Of a DNA stretch of 64,000 nt, positions 43,193 to 52,050 are shown in pieces. The position numbers and the translations under genes are program-made. Numbering within the stretch: position 1 is the first letter of the stretch; every line of letters begins with the position of its first letter. This DNA is from JALCLA01 sp965653565. GTDB lineage: Bacteria > Pseudomonadota > Gammaproteobacteria > Xanthomonadales > Xanthomonadaceae. The DNA lies in NCBI GenBank assembly GCA_965653565.1, contig CBFHAI010000018.1, positions 1 through 64,000 on the forward strand, in the 5' to 3' direction. A model generated the notes under the pieces. The model searched no databases, was not told the DNA's origin, and was given only the letters and a program-made list of their open reading frames with translations.

Positions 43193-43264
43193 ATGAAACC
43201 CGAGAAACTTGCACCGATCGATCCCGGCAGCGAACCCATCGGCACACGGGAGCACCGCCGATGA
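43193..43264 (+). CDS. Possible small upstream ORF coupled to the DUF924 gene
   Basis: A 23-codon frame (MKPEKLAPIDPGSEPIGTRE plus HRR) ends in TGA overlapping the ATG of the DUF924 gene (ATGA). It could be a coupling leader. There is no good ribosome site and no conservation evidence, so chance is equally likely. Confidence 0.2.
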   Translation: MKPEKLAPIDPGSEPIGTREHRR

Positions 43265-43818
43265 GCACGATCACTGCCGCCTCGGTCGTCGATTTCTGGC
43301 GCGGTGCCGGAGTGCAGCAATGGTTCGGCAAATCCGACGCCTTCGACGCGGAAATCCGCCGCCGCTTCGAGGCCGCGCACCATGCCGCCGCGCGCGGCGA
43401 ACATGACGACTGGGCCGCGACGCCCGATGGCGCGCTCGCCTTGTTGCTGCTGCTCGATCAGTTTCCGCGCAATCTTTTTCGCGGCTCGGCGCATGCCTAT
43501 GCCACCGATCCGAAAGCCCGCGCCATCGCGCACGATGCGATCGAAGCCGGCCACGATCGAAAAGCCGAACCCGCGCTGCAGTCGTTTTTCTACCTGCCCT
43601 TCGAGCACTCGGAAGCGATCGACGACCAGCGTCGCGCCGTGGCGCTCACGAAAGAACTGCGCGAACGCACCGGCGATGCCGAATCGCTCAAGTGGGCGCA
43701 ATTGCATCTGGAAATCATCGAGCGATTCGGACGCTTCCCGCACCGCAACGCGGCGCTCGGGCGCACGCCGACGCCTGCCGAGCGGGCATTTCTCGATGAC
43801 GGGGGATTCGCCGGGTAG
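43261..43818 (+). CDS. DUF924 family protein
   Basis: Helical cytoplasmic protein of 185 aa. Family blocks are all present: VVDFWRGAGVQQWFGKSDAFDAEI in parts, HDDWAATPDGALALLLLLDQFPRNLFRGS, FFYLPFEHSE, FGRFPHRNAALGR and TPAERAFL. The fold is TPR-like; the function is not established. The starting ATG at 43261 sits in an ATGA overlap with a possible small leader frame. It is monocistronic by position. Confidence 0.93.
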   Translation: MSTITAASVVDFWRGAGVQQWFGKSDAFDAEIRRRFEAAHHAAARGEHDDWAATPDGALALLLLLDQFPRNLFRGSAHAYATDPKARAIAHDAIEAGHDRKAEPALQSFFYLPFEHSEAIDDQRRAVALTKELRERTGDAESLKWAQLHLEIIERFGRFPHRNAALGRTPTPAERAFLDDGGFAG

Positions 43819-44001
43819 CGCAGAACCGCGCTGAAAATCGGAAGCTGCGGCGCGGTCGTAGCCAGGGGCGTACGGCGATCGGGAGTTGCGGACCGCGCGG
43901 GCGGGAGCGATCGATGAAACCGGCTTGCAGGCCGATGTGGCGGGCCTTGAGCCGCGGCGTCCAACCGGCGCGCGCAGCGCCGGCTGGTGCCTGGATGCGA
44001 C

Positions 44002-44073
44002 TTAGAGCTTGCTGCGCGAGCGGAAGTTGCTGCGGAGGCGGTTCTTGCGGCGGCGCAGGCGGGCGAGTTTCAT
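44002..44073 (-). CDS. Possible very small basic protein (23 aa)
   Basis: On the minus strand MKLARLRRRK and NRLRSNFRSRSKL form a 23-residue frame, 12 of 23 Arg/Lys. AAGG lies about 9 nt before the ATG. A perfect GC hairpin (CCGGCGC-N5-GCGCCGG) follows within 40 nt on that strand. The frame lies in an otherwise empty 329-bp gap between DUF924 and the M20 peptidase gene and 74 bp after the peptidase stop. Size and charge resemble a tiny nucleic-acid-binding peptide. Without conservation data it is tentative. Confidence 0.35.
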   Translation of the reverse strand: MKLARLRRRKNRLRSNFRSRSKL

Positions 44074-44147
44074 CGGGAAGGGACCTTGGTGGGGTGTAAG
44101 GGGGCGGGATTGTCGCACAGCGCCGGATTTCGCGCTTTTTGCCCGGA

Positions 44148-45722
44148 TTACCGCCCCGCCGCCGCGTGCGGATCCGCTTCCGAATCGGGCAACTGCATCA
44201 CCGCCGCCATCGTCGCGATGCCGTCCCACAGCGCGCCCACGCGCAGATTCTCGTTTTCGGCGTGCTGGTTGTTGTCGGGATTGGCCAGCGGAATCACCAA
44301 GGTCGGCGCGCCGGTGTGTTCGGTGATCACGCTCAGCGGCAGGCTGCCGCCCAGCGTCGGCGTGAGCAGCAGCGAATCGCCGGCCACGCGCCGCATCGCG
44401 ACGGCGACATCGCGCGCCAGCGGCAAGTCCATCGAAGTGCGCGACGCCGGATAGCCGCCGGGCTGCAGCACCGCGCTCACCAGTTTGTCGTGCGTGCTGC
44501 GTTCCAGATCGGTGGGGGCGCGGTCGAGCACGTGCCAGCCTTGCTTCTTCAGATGCGCGAGGAGACGGTCGAACTGGCCCTGCACGGTGTTGCCCTTCAC
44601 CAGCCGCAGGTCGAGCGTGGCCTGCGCCTGCGTGGGGATGACATTGCGCGCCTGCGCGCCGACATCGGCGGCGCGGATGCCGTTGATATTGAGCGACGGC
44701 AGATTGACCGCTTCGGCCAGCGACACGCCGCGCATCTCGCCACCGGTGAGGCCGAGATCGCGCAGCAGCGCGGCTTCGTCGTCCGGCGCCTGCGCCAGGG
44801 CGGCGAGTTCGGCCGGCCCAAGCGGTTCGACACCGTCGTACCAGCCGGCCACCGCGACGCGACCGTCCTCGTCCTTCAGCGACGCCAGCAACTGCGCCAG
44901 CCGCAGCGCGGGATTGGCCACGAAATTGCCGTAATGGCCGCTGTGCAGCGGCCGGCGCGGACCGTGCACCGTGAGGTCGACATTGGCATCGCCGCGCACG
45001 CCGAACACCAGTTGCCGGCGCCCGCTCAGATGCACCGGACCATCGCAGATCAGCCACGCGTCGGCCTTCAACGCCTCCGCATGCAGACGCAGCAACTCCG
45101 CCAGATGCGGCGAGCCCTGCTCTTCCTCGCCGTCGAAAAAGAAAACCAGGTTCGCGCTGGGCACGCCGCCGGCCGCGCGCAACGCATCGACTGCCGCCAG
45201 CAAGGCGAACACGCCGGCCTTGTCGTCCGATGCAGAACGCGCGTACAGCCGCGCATCGTCATCGACCGGCGCAGCGCGATCGCGCTCGACGATTTCCGGC
45301 GCCACGTCGAGCCGGCCTTTGCGCCACACCGGCGTCCACGGATCGCTCGCCCACTCGCTCGCATCGACGGGCTGTCCGTCGTAATGCGCATACAGCACCA
45401 ACGTGCGCCGCGCGCCGGGGACGCGCCACTCACCGATCACCGCAGGCGGTGCCTGGCCGTCGGCCGTTTCGAGCAAGCGCGGCGCGAGGCCGCGGCGTTG
45501 CATCATCGACATCAGCAGGTCGGCGTTGCGGCGTGTCGCCGCGACATCCGTCGCGACATTCGGCAATCGCAGGAAGGCTTCGAGTTCGTCGAGCAGCGGA
45601 TGCTGGTTGGCATCGACCCAGTGGCGCACGTCGGCCGGCGCCAGCGGCGCATCGTTTGCGGCCACGGCGACCGGCAAAAAAGCCGCCAGCAACAACGCGG
45701 TGAACCCCTTCGCTGCGCGCAT
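44148..45722 (-). CDS. Secreted M20-family metallopeptidase (dipeptidase)
   Basis: Zinc peptidase (524 aa) with a signal peptide to about 22. Catalytic domain motifs: LVLYAHYDGQPVD (first His ligand), ARSASDDKAGVFALL (bridging Asp), FFFDGEEEQGS (general base Glu) and the C-terminal His in PDNNQHAENENLR. The insert (about 225-400) with VRGDANVDLTVHGPRRPLHSGHYG in parts is the dimerization domain. Probably acts on dipeptides or peptides in the periplasm. Divergent from the delta-60-repeat gene. Confidence 0.94.
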   Translation of the reverse strand: MRAAKGFTALLLAAFLPVAVAANDAPLAPADVRHWVDANQHPLLDELEAFLRLPNVATDVAATRRNADLLMSMMQRRGLAPRLLETADGQAPPAVIGEWRVPGARRTLVLYAHYDGQPVDASEWASDPWTPVWRKGRLDVAPEIVERDRAAPVDDDARLYARSASDDKAGVFALLAAVDALRAAGGVPSANLVFFFDGEEEQGSPHLAELLRLHAEALKADAWLICDGPVHLSGRRQLVFGVRGDANVDLTVHGPRRPLHSGHYGNFVANPALRLAQLLASLKDEDGRVAVAGWYDGVEPLGPAELAALAQAPDDEAALLRDLGLTGGEMRGVSLAEAVNLPSLNINGIRAADVGAQARNVIPTQAQATLDLRLVKGNTVQGQFDRLLAHLKKQGWHVLDRAPTDLERSTHDKLVSAVLQPGGYPASRTSMDLPLARDVAVAMRRVAGDSLLLTPTLGGSLPLSVITEHTGAPTLVIPLANPDNNQHAENENLRVGALWDGIATMAAVMQLPDSEADPHAAAGR

Positions 45723-45886
45723 CGCAAGCTCGCTTTTTCGTCGACCGGTGCCCGCATGGTAGCTGCCGCCCGGCCCGCTGTGGGACGCGTCTTAGGCCGG
45801 ATCGCCGCGCCGATGATCCCTGACCCGGTTCCGTCGCGTACGTCTGCCACAAGGACGCACACGCGCCGCTTTCGGATTCCGCCATC

Positions 45887-47314
45887 ATGTTTCGATCACT
45901 GATCGCCCTGCTCGCACTCGCCTGCGCATCGACTGCCTACGCGCAAGGTTCCGGCGCGCTCGATACCCGCTACGGCGAGCGCGGACGCGTGCTGCTGGAC
46001 TATTTCGGCCCCGCGCAGCCGGAAGACCCGCTGGTGGACGCCACCGCCGTCGACCCGCACGGGCGCCTGCTGTTCGGCGGCACGCCGAAGCGCGAAGGCA
46101 CCTACGTGACGGACACTGCCACCGTGCTGCGGCTCACGCCGCTCGGCGAACTGGATACTTCGTTCGGCACCGGCGGCTATGTCGAGATGCAACCGGTGTT
46201 TCCGTTCGAGGGCGGCGAGACGCGCCTGACGGCGATGGCAACGACGGACGACGCGCGCGTGCTGGTGCTGTTCCAGTATCACGCCTCCGACTCGCTCAAC
46301 GGCATGCGCTCGCGCCTGTGCCGGCTCACCACCAGCGGCGCACTCGATCCGGAATTCGGCACCGACGGTTGCAGCTTCGTCGAGTTCAATCCGGAGGCCG
46401 GTTTCGAGCGAACCGTCGACATGGCACTCGACGACGACGGCGACATCGCGATTCTCGGCCTCACCGAATCTGTCCCGCCGGGCGAGTTCCTCGACGTAGT
46501 CGCGCGCTTCAACTCGGACGGCTCGCGCGACTTCTGCTTCAACGATGTCACCTGCACCTTCGGCGGCCACGCCTACCCCGAAGTGCCCGCCACCGACCTG
46601 TCGCTCGCCGAGCAACTGACATTCGCGCCGGACGGCCGCATCCTCATCGCCTACACCGGCAGCGCGGAAGGCGAGAACGACGGCGACTGGTGGGTGGGCC
46701 GCCTGCTGCCGACCGGTGCCATCGATACCGATTTCAACCTCGACGGTTATGCCCGCGCCGGACTCGAGAACCACGCCATCCTCAATTACCGGGTGGAGGA
46801 TCTGATCGTGCGCGACAACGGCCGCGTGATCGTCGCCGGCGAAACCAAGGGAACGTTCGGCAACCAGATCACGCTGGTGCAGTTCGATACCGACGGCAAT
46901 GTCGACGCCGGCTTCGCCGGCGACGGCCGCCTCGACACCTTCATCAGCGACGTCAACCAGTACGAAAGCGCACCGCACCTGGCGCTGCAGGGCGATGGCA
47001 AACTGCTGGTCGCCGGCAGTTCATCGGTGCAGAGCGTCGGCTTTCGCGCCGGCTTGATACGACTGCTACCCGACGGCGAAACCGACGACGATTTCGGCTT
47101 CGATGGCCGCCGCTACATCGGCTACCTCGACGACGCCGAAGACGGCACCGCCGATTTCATAGCGCGCGACATCGTGGCGGGCGTGCACGTCGTGAACGGG
47201 CGAATCTTCGTCGGCGGTTATTACTTCCACCTCAACGACCAGGATCGCTACTACGCCGCCTTGGCTATCGGCGAGGACGATGTGTTTCGCGATGGGTTCG
47301 AGACGGCTGATTAA
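45887..47314 (+). CDS. Secreted delta-60-repeat protein with DGFE tag
   Basis: Exported protein (475 aa) with a signal peptide to about 19. It consists of repeats of about 55-60 residues with the pattern RLTPLGELDTSFGTGGYV, LDPEFGTDG, IDTDFNLDGYA, VDAGFAGDGRLD and DDDFGFDGRRYIG, the delta-60 type, probably a beta-propeller. It ends DDVFRDGFETAD, the recurring C-terminal tag. Monocistronic, divergent from the M20 peptidase gene. Function unknown. Confidence 0.9.
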   Translation: MFRSLIALLALACASTAYAQGSGALDTRYGERGRVLLDYFGPAQPEDPLVDATAVDPHGRLLFGGTPKREGTYVTDTATVLRLTPLGELDTSFGTGGYVEMQPVFPFEGGETRLTAMATTDDARVLVLFQYHASDSLNGMRSRLCRLTTSGALDPEFGTDGCSFVEFNPEAGFERTVDMALDDDGDIAILGLTESVPPGEFLDVVARFNSDGSRDFCFNDVTCTFGGHAYPEVPATDLSLAEQLTFAPDGRILIAYTGSAEGENDGDWWVGRLLPTGAIDTDFNLDGYARAGLENHAILNYRVEDLIVRDNGRVIVAGETKGTFGNQITLVQFDTDGNVDAGFAGDGRLDTFISDVNQYESAPHLALQGDGKLLVAGSSSVQSVGFRAGLIRLLPDGETDDDFGFDGRRYIGYLDDAEDGTADFIARDIVAGVHVVNGRIFVGGYYFHLNDQDRYYAALAIGEDDVFRDGFETAD

Positions 47315-47468
47315 GCAGTCTGAAGTCACCGTATCCCGCCGTTGGCGAGTCCGCCGGCAACTGCGCAAAAAGCTTCGCGCACTATTGCCGGCGGTCATGT
47401 CATATCGGAAGTTGCGACGTACTCGTGCATCACTCCAAGCCCGACCAGCTGAAGTCGTAAACGACCGC

Positions 47469-48455
47469 TCAGTGCTCGCTCAGCGCAGCATCCAGCGCCG
47501 CGAGGAAGCCTATTTCATCCTCGATGTGCGGGATATGGCCGACGCCGGGCAATCGCGAAAAACTGCGCGCGTTGGTGAGTTGTGCAAGCATCTCGCCTTG
47601 CGCGATCGGTGTCACCGTGTCGGCTTCGCCCCAGATCAGTGACACCGGCACGGCGATGTCGCGCAAAGCTTCCGAACGACGGCTAAGCGCGCCATCGTCG
47701 GTGGCGAACAACGCGGGCAACCACGCCGCATAGGCCGCGGTCGTGCCGCGACGACGCATCGGTTGGCGGATCGTATCCAGCCAGGGTGCCGCGGCGTCCT
47801 TGCGTGCCAGCATCGAACGCAGCAGCGCACCGATCGCCATCGGATTGGTCATGCTCGCAGCGACGATAGGCTCGGCGATCAGACGTTGCTGCAACGCGCT
47901 GTCGAGCGCGCCCGGCGGTTCGGAGGCATCCAACCGACCCAGCGCTGCGTCGACGAACACGACGCTGCGCACTTGTTGCGGCGCCCGCAAGGCAAGCTCC
48001 GCCACCGCACCGGCACCGAAACTGTGCCCCACCACGATCGCCGGCTGCCGTGCTTCATGCTGCAACACCTCGGCCAGGCGCGACGCCTGGCTGACGCGAT
48101 CGTAGCGACGCTGCTCGTCGTGCTCGGAGTAACCGAACGGCGGCATGTCGACCGCGATCACGCGCCAACCACGCACCGCCAGATGCTCGCTCACCTTGCC
48201 CCAGAAACCGCTCCATCCCGCCGTGCCATGCACCAGCAGGATCGGCGGCCCGTCCGCGGGCCCCGACACTTGCACCGCCACCACGCCGAGCGGCGTCGCC
48301 ACCAGACGACTTTCGATCGGATGCCCGTCGTCGGTCTCGCGAAACTCAGCGGCGATGCGAAAACCGACCAGCACCAATGCCACGACATACACGAACACAC
48401 CGATGATCAGACCGATGCGTCTGGCGACTCGGACGAAATTGTTTTTGTTGGCCAT
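47469..48455 (-). CDS. Alpha/beta hydrolase, membrane-anchored
   Basis: Hydrolase of 328 aa. An N-terminal membrane helix (about 12-32, RIGLIIGVFVYVVALVLVGF) should anchor it. The fold shows oxyanion region LLVHGTAGWSGFWG, nucleophile VGHSFGAGAVAEL, acid LIWGEADTVTP and histidine GVGHIPHIED. The substrate cannot be told; C-C hydrolase or esterase activity is possible. Convergent with the delta-60 gene. Confidence 0.92.
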   Translation of the reverse strand: MANKNNFVRVARRIGLIIGVFVYVVALVLVGFRIAAEFRETDDGHPIESRLVATPLGVVAVQVSGPADGPPILLVHGTAGWSGFWGKVSEHLAVRGWRVIAVDMPPFGYSEHDEQRRYDRVSQASRLAEVLQHEARQPAIVVGHSFGAGAVAELALRAPQQVRSVVFVDAALGRLDASEPPGALDSALQQRLIAEPIVAASMTNPMAIGALLRSMLARKDAAAPWLDTIRQPMRRRGTTAAYAAWLPALFATDDGALSRRSEALRDIAVPVSLIWGEADTVTPIAQGEMLAQLTNARSFSRLPGVGHIPHIEDEIGFLAALDAALSEH

Positions 48456-48651
48456 GCACCACTTTAGTCGATCAAGATCGCGAGCGGCGCAGTTGATGCG
48501 TGGCTTTCCTATGCCCGTTCACCGCTGCAAGCGAACGCCGACACTACTCAGCCACACCGTTTGCGGTTGGCTACCATGGCGACGTTCCATGCTCTCTACC
48601 GCGCGTCACGCCCACGAAACAATCGCCGCCAGTCATCGCTTACTGGAAAGA

Positions 48652-49149
48652 CTAGCGTCGCCTCGATCCGAGCCATGTCGCCAACATCATCAGAGAAGCA
48701 AGGCACCCCAGCGACCAAGCGTTGCTGCTCGGTATGGGCCTCGATTGCGAAGCTACCGCCTGTCCGACAGTGAGCGACACAGTCTGCAACTCTCCGTAGT
48801 TGTCCGGCGACTGCAAAGCACGTCCAATGAGGAGCAACGAATAATTGCCTGCCGCGAGCCCGGGCACCGGCACGCTGAACGTCACCGACGTCGAGCTGCA
48901 ATCCGGCACTTCGAGCCGATCCACGGCCAAACTTACTTGCGAGCCGTTGACCGTGAAAGTGGGCGGAAGGCCCGGAGGATTCGGGAAAAAATCTTCGCAG
49001 GTATCGTCATCGAAAACGACAAGAAAGGGCTGCCCTGCCGAGAGGGCAACCGGGACTGTGCGCAAGTTGTATTGCGCACAGGCCGGGCCGGCGATGACCC
49101 ATGCCGACACGGCCACAGTGAAGCGCAAGAACGAGGACATGGTCATCAT
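48652..49149 (-). CDS. IPTL-CTERM-like secreted protein, member 1
   Basis: Exported protein of 165 aa (ATG 49149; 49146 and 49140 also possible). After the signal peptide comes AQYNLRTVPVALSAGQPFLV, VFDDDTCEDFF, PPGLPPTF, VPDCSS and GNYSLLLIGRALQSPDNYG, an all-beta domain with two cysteines. The end is a tripartite tail: IPSSNAWSL, hydrophobic helix, GSRRR. This resembles IPTL-CTERM sorting signals, normally handled by an exosortase. It is the last of three tandem paralogues on this strand. Function unknown. Confidence 0.82.
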   Translation of the reverse strand: MMTMSSFLRFTVAVSAWVIAGPACAQYNLRTVPVALSAGQPFLVVFDDDTCEDFFPNPPGLPPTFTVNGSQVSLAVDRLEVPDCSSTSVTFSVPVPGLAAGNYSLLLIGRALQSPDNYGELQTVSLTVGQAVASQSRPIPSSNAWSLGCLASLMMLATWLGSRRR

Positions 49150-49185
49150 TCGACGGGACAGTTCACGCTGCAAGAATCCCATCGG

Positions 49186-49680
49186 TTACCGACGACCGCG
49201 CCAACCAGTTAGCGATCCCGCAAGCAGAAGCAAGGCGAGCGTAACCAAGACCGCATCATCCGTCGCCGGAATGGTGCTCGGTTCTGACGATGCGGCGCCT
49301 GCAATTTGGAGGGCGACCGAATCTTCTACTACCTGGTTGCCTGGATTCCCCATGATCCGAGCAACGAGTTGGAGAGTGTAGGCACCTTGAGCCAGCGGCG
49401 GCATGGGAATCGTGTAAGTGAAAGCAGGCGAACTGCAATCGAGCACCTGGGTTCGATCCGCTTCGACAGTGACCGTCGTCCCCTGCACGATGACCGTCGG
49501 AGGTGCGCCCGGAGCGGAGAGGAAAAACACCTCGCATTCGGTGTCCTCGAATACGACCTGGAACGGCTGCCCGGCGGTCGGAACGATGGGCGATGTCCGC
49601 AGGTTGTACTGCGCCCAGGCAGTGCCGCAGAAAACTGGCGCAGCAAACAGCATGATCACTACCAGCGTTATGGTCTTCAT
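49186..49680 (-). CDS. IPTL-CTERM-like secreted protein, member 2
   Basis: Exported protein of 164 aa, start ATG 49680. Signal peptide MKTITLVVIMLFAAPVFCGT to AWA, then AQYNLRTSPIVPTAGQPFQV, VFEDTECEVFF, APGAPPTVIV, VLDCSSPAFTYTIPMPPL and YTLQLVARIMGNPGN. The tail is IPATDDAVL, hydrophobic helix and GWRGRR. The gap to member 1 is 36 bp, so they form one transcript. The YNLRT start and D/E-x-C-E-x-FF block define the family. Confidence 0.84.
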   Translation of the reverse strand: MKTITLVVIMLFAAPVFCGTAWAQYNLRTSPIVPTAGQPFQVVFEDTECEVFFLSAPGAPPTVIVQGTTVTVEADRTQVLDCSSPAFTYTIPMPPLAQGAYTLQLVARIMGNPGNQVVEDSVALQIAGAASSEPSTIPATDDAVLVTLALLLLAGSLTGWRGRR

Positions 49681-49784
49681 TGCCCACCGTTGTTCATCAC
49701 ATAGATCGAAGTGCGACCCGCACAAGTAATTCAAGGAAAAAGCTACGCCGCCTATGTGTGCGTAACTTTCACCGAGCAGCGTTA

Positions 49785-50277
49785 CTACGGATCGCGTCGC
49801 CGCATCCAAACCGCCGCCACCAACATTGCGGCAAGCATCGCCAACGTCATTGCGTTGGATGCAGGGATGCTCGTCGGGGCAGTGGGTGCGGCGGGCCCCA
49901 CGACAATGCCAGCCGTCTCCAAAGACACCTCGATGCCGGGATTGCCGAAAGCACGAGCTACCAGTTCAATCGTGTAGGAACCTTGGCTCAACGCGGGAAT
50001 GGCGACCGTGTACGTAGACGCCGGCGAAGCGCAATCGATGACGTCGAGATGGTCGACCTCTACGCGGACCACGTTGCCCTGCAGGGTGATAGTGGGCGCA
50101 TTGCCCGGTGGCAGCAGGAAGAAGGTTTCGCATTCGTCGTCGTCGAACACCACCTGAAAGCTCTGGCCGGCCGCCGGCGACCCTGGTTGCGTTCGAAGGT
50201 TGTATTGAGCCCAAGCGTCAGTCGGAGCCCATCAGGGAGGTCAGCGCAACGACGAGCCACATCGAAAAAGTCTTCAT
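49785..50277 (-). pseudogene. IPTL-CTERM-like secreted protein, member 3, frameshifted in the signal peptide
   Basis: From ATG 50277 the strand reads MKTFSMWLVVALTSLMGSD then TGA. One base out of frame it continues AWAQYNLRTQPGSPAAGQSF, then VVFDDDECETFF, PPGNAPTIT, VIDCASPASTYTVAIPAL, YTIELVARAFGNPGI and the tail IPASNAMTL, helix, WMRRRDP. So the gene is a complete family member apart from a single-base shift near 50216-50222. It is a young pseudogene or a sequencing error. A start at the internal Met (50153) would lack export and is unlikely. Confidence 0.78.
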
Positions 50278-50406
50278 AGGGCCGCCTCACTCGAAAGCTG
50301 CTGGAAAAAGATGCTCGCCGTCCAATTGCCGCTTCATTCGAACTGCCCCAACGGCAAAGACGTATCCTTCAGCGAGCACATAGATGACGCTGTCACTAGA
50401 AGCGTC

Positions 50407-50898
50407 TCAGCCATCACGTCGTGCCCAATAGCCGAAGCACAGCGCCAGAAGCACCAGCGTCAGCACACCACCCAGCGAAAGCGCCGGGATGGTGAAAGGC
50501 GTGGATGCCACACCGTAAACAAGTACCGGCACATCCTGCAGCGTGACGCAGTCCGGCATACCTGGCAGAACATTGATGCCGCACTTCGCGAAGCGGAAGA
50601 CATAGTTTCCTGGCGGCAGCGAGCCGACCGTATAAATGCGTGTTTCCGGTGGAGCCGAAGAACATGCGTCAGATCCGTCCAGCGCGATCTGCATCACCCC
50701 GCTGCCTAAGTCTTCCAACCCGATAGCGTTGGGAAGCGGTGTGCACTGGGCAGTGAACGCCTCGATGGTAACAGTCAGCGTATCGGTACTGACCGCCGGC
50801 TGTGGTGATACGGAAAAGTTGTAGCCGAACTGCGGGCCAGCAGCGGAGACGGACTGCACCATGGCGCTCAACAAGACGACGAAGAGAGCGATACGCAT
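50407..50898 (-). CDS. IPTL-CTERM-like secreted protein, divergent member 4
   Basis: Exported protein of 163 aa with a signal peptide to about 19 (ending VSAA). The mature domain lacks YNLRT but has the same size and beta character: FGYNFSVSPQPAVSTD, TVTIEAFTAQCTPLP, RIYTVGSLPPGNYVFRF, and four or five cysteines. The tail IPALSLGGVL, hydrophobic helix and WARRDG is the closest here to the canonical IPTL-CTERM signal. The start is 10 bp after the metzincin stop, so the two are co-transcribed. Confidence 0.8.
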   Translation of the reverse strand: MRIALFVVLLSAMVQSVSAAGPQFGYNFSVSPQPAVSTDTLTVTIEAFTAQCTPLPNAIGLEDLGSGVMQIALDGSDACSSAPPETRIYTVGSLPPGNYVFRFAKCGINVLPGMPDCVTLQDVPVLVYGVASTPFTIPALSLGGVLTLVLLALCFGYWARRDG

Positions 50899-50907
50899 GA
50901 CTGGTCC

Positions 50908-52050
50908 CTATTGAATGGACAGAGGTTCACACGAAGAAATCTGCGCGGCTGGCTCTCCGCTCCCAGGTGGCAAGCCGAGGAGCGTGATCGCAGCCCAATC
51001 ATCGTGGTCTGTGAGCGAGGTAAGAATGCCGCCGCATTCGTTTACCTGCTGGATGCTGTTGCCGTAGGCGTTGATGTCTTTCGCGAGGTCGGTTTTCAGC
51101 ACGCCGTCACCATTCCAGTCGATCGCCTTGCCGCCGCAAATTCCGATCGTCTCATCGAGATGGTTCTCGTCCAGGACAGCCCTGACGCCAATCGAGTAGT
51201 TCACTACGTCGTCGGACTCCTTGTCGCAATCGGTATCGATACCGTCCAACCATTTGTAGTTCATCACGCTGTTGTAGTTCGGTTTTCGGTTGCAGGGGGA
51301 ATCGCCCCCATGATGCAAGCCCAGGTTGTGTCCCAACTCGTGCATCGTTATTCGTCGAATGACTCCCTGGTTCCAGGTGCAACCGGTCGAGACGATGATG
51401 TCGTCCCCATAAAGCTCTGCCTGCCCCAGGCTGCCGGGGATTGCGGTGTAGGCATGGGTGTGGATTGCGTAATGAAAATATCCCTGCCGGTTCTGAGCGA
51501 AGTTGGCCGGTTTGTAGTTGTTCTGGAAGTCGGGCTCATCGACCGCCCCCTGGATGGTCGCGTTGGCGACGTCGATGAAGTTCCCGCCTGTAAAAGCGCC
51601 GCCTTGACCGTAGTCCTGGATTAGATTGATGCCGGTGCTGCCGTCCGGGTTCAGCACCGGCGCGGCGGCGAAAACAGCCTTCAACTCATCCACCGACTCC
51701 ACGTCGGGTTTATGCGTGTGGAAGGAGCAAGTTCCCGGTTCAACGTTGTCGTTCTGCCAGTCGTACTCGATCAAAAGGTCTTTTCGCCGCGGATCGACAC
51801 CCATCCCAGGCAAGTTCAGCCCGTCAACAGTCCCCCACACTTCGTCGCCATCGCGGAGGCCATCGTCGTCGGTATCCTGGTCCGTAGGATCGGTGAGCAG
51901 CGCGACTTCCTGGCAGCCGGAAAGTCGATCGTTATCCAGATCGAGCTCGGAACACGGTGTTTCGAACCCGTCACGGAAAATCTGCTGCGCATCCGCAGAT
52001 GCCGTCAACACGAGAAGCGCGCCGACGGTAGCAAAGCGATTCATCCCCAT
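50908..52050 (-). CDS. Secreted metzincin-type zinc metalloprotease with N-terminal DGFE tag
   Basis: Exported protease of 380 aa. ATG 52050 (GGGG upstream) or 52044. Signal peptide to about 21, then at once QQIFRDGFETPC, the tag usually found at C-termini. Residues 35-72 form thrombospondin-3-like calcium repeats (DLDNDRLSGC, DPTDQDTDDDGLRDGDEVW). The catalytic motif HELGHNLGLHH (His237, His241, His247) fits metzincins, with a later VMNY Met-turn. It heads the cluster of IPTL-like proteins on this strand and may act on surface proteins. Confidence 0.9.
   Translation of the reverse strand: MGMNRFATVGALLVLTASADAQQIFRDGFETPCSELDLDNDRLSGCQEVALLTDPTDQDTDDDGLRDGDEVWGTVDGLNLPGMGVDPRRKDLLIEYDWQNDNVEPGTCSFHTHKPDVESVDELKAVFAAAPVLNPDGSTGINLIQDYGQGGAFTGGNFIDVANATIQGAVDEPDFQNNYKPANFAQNRQGYFHYAIHTHAYTAIPGSLGQAELYGDDIIVSTGCTWNQGVIRRITMHELGHNLGLHHGGDSPCNRKPNYNSVMNYKWLDGIDTDCDKESDDVVNYSIGVRAVLDENHLDETIGICGGKAIDWNGDGVLKTDLAKDINAYGNSIQQVNECGGILTSLTDHDDWAAITLLGLPPGSGEPAAQISSCEPLSIQ

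Noticed and set aside
43914..44099. Plus-strand Gly/Cys-rich frame near the small basic ORF
   Set aside because: Composition reflects the GC-rich antisense of the basic codons and the hairpin; no ribosome site.
48145..49212. 355-codon plus-strand frame opposite the hydrolase and IPTL-like member 1
   Set aside because: Shadow frame with no coding features; the minus-strand genes have clear domains.
49785..50153. Member 3 starting at the internal Met as an intact 122-residue protein
   Set aside because: It would lack the signal peptide and the YNLRT block that are present just upstream in another frame.
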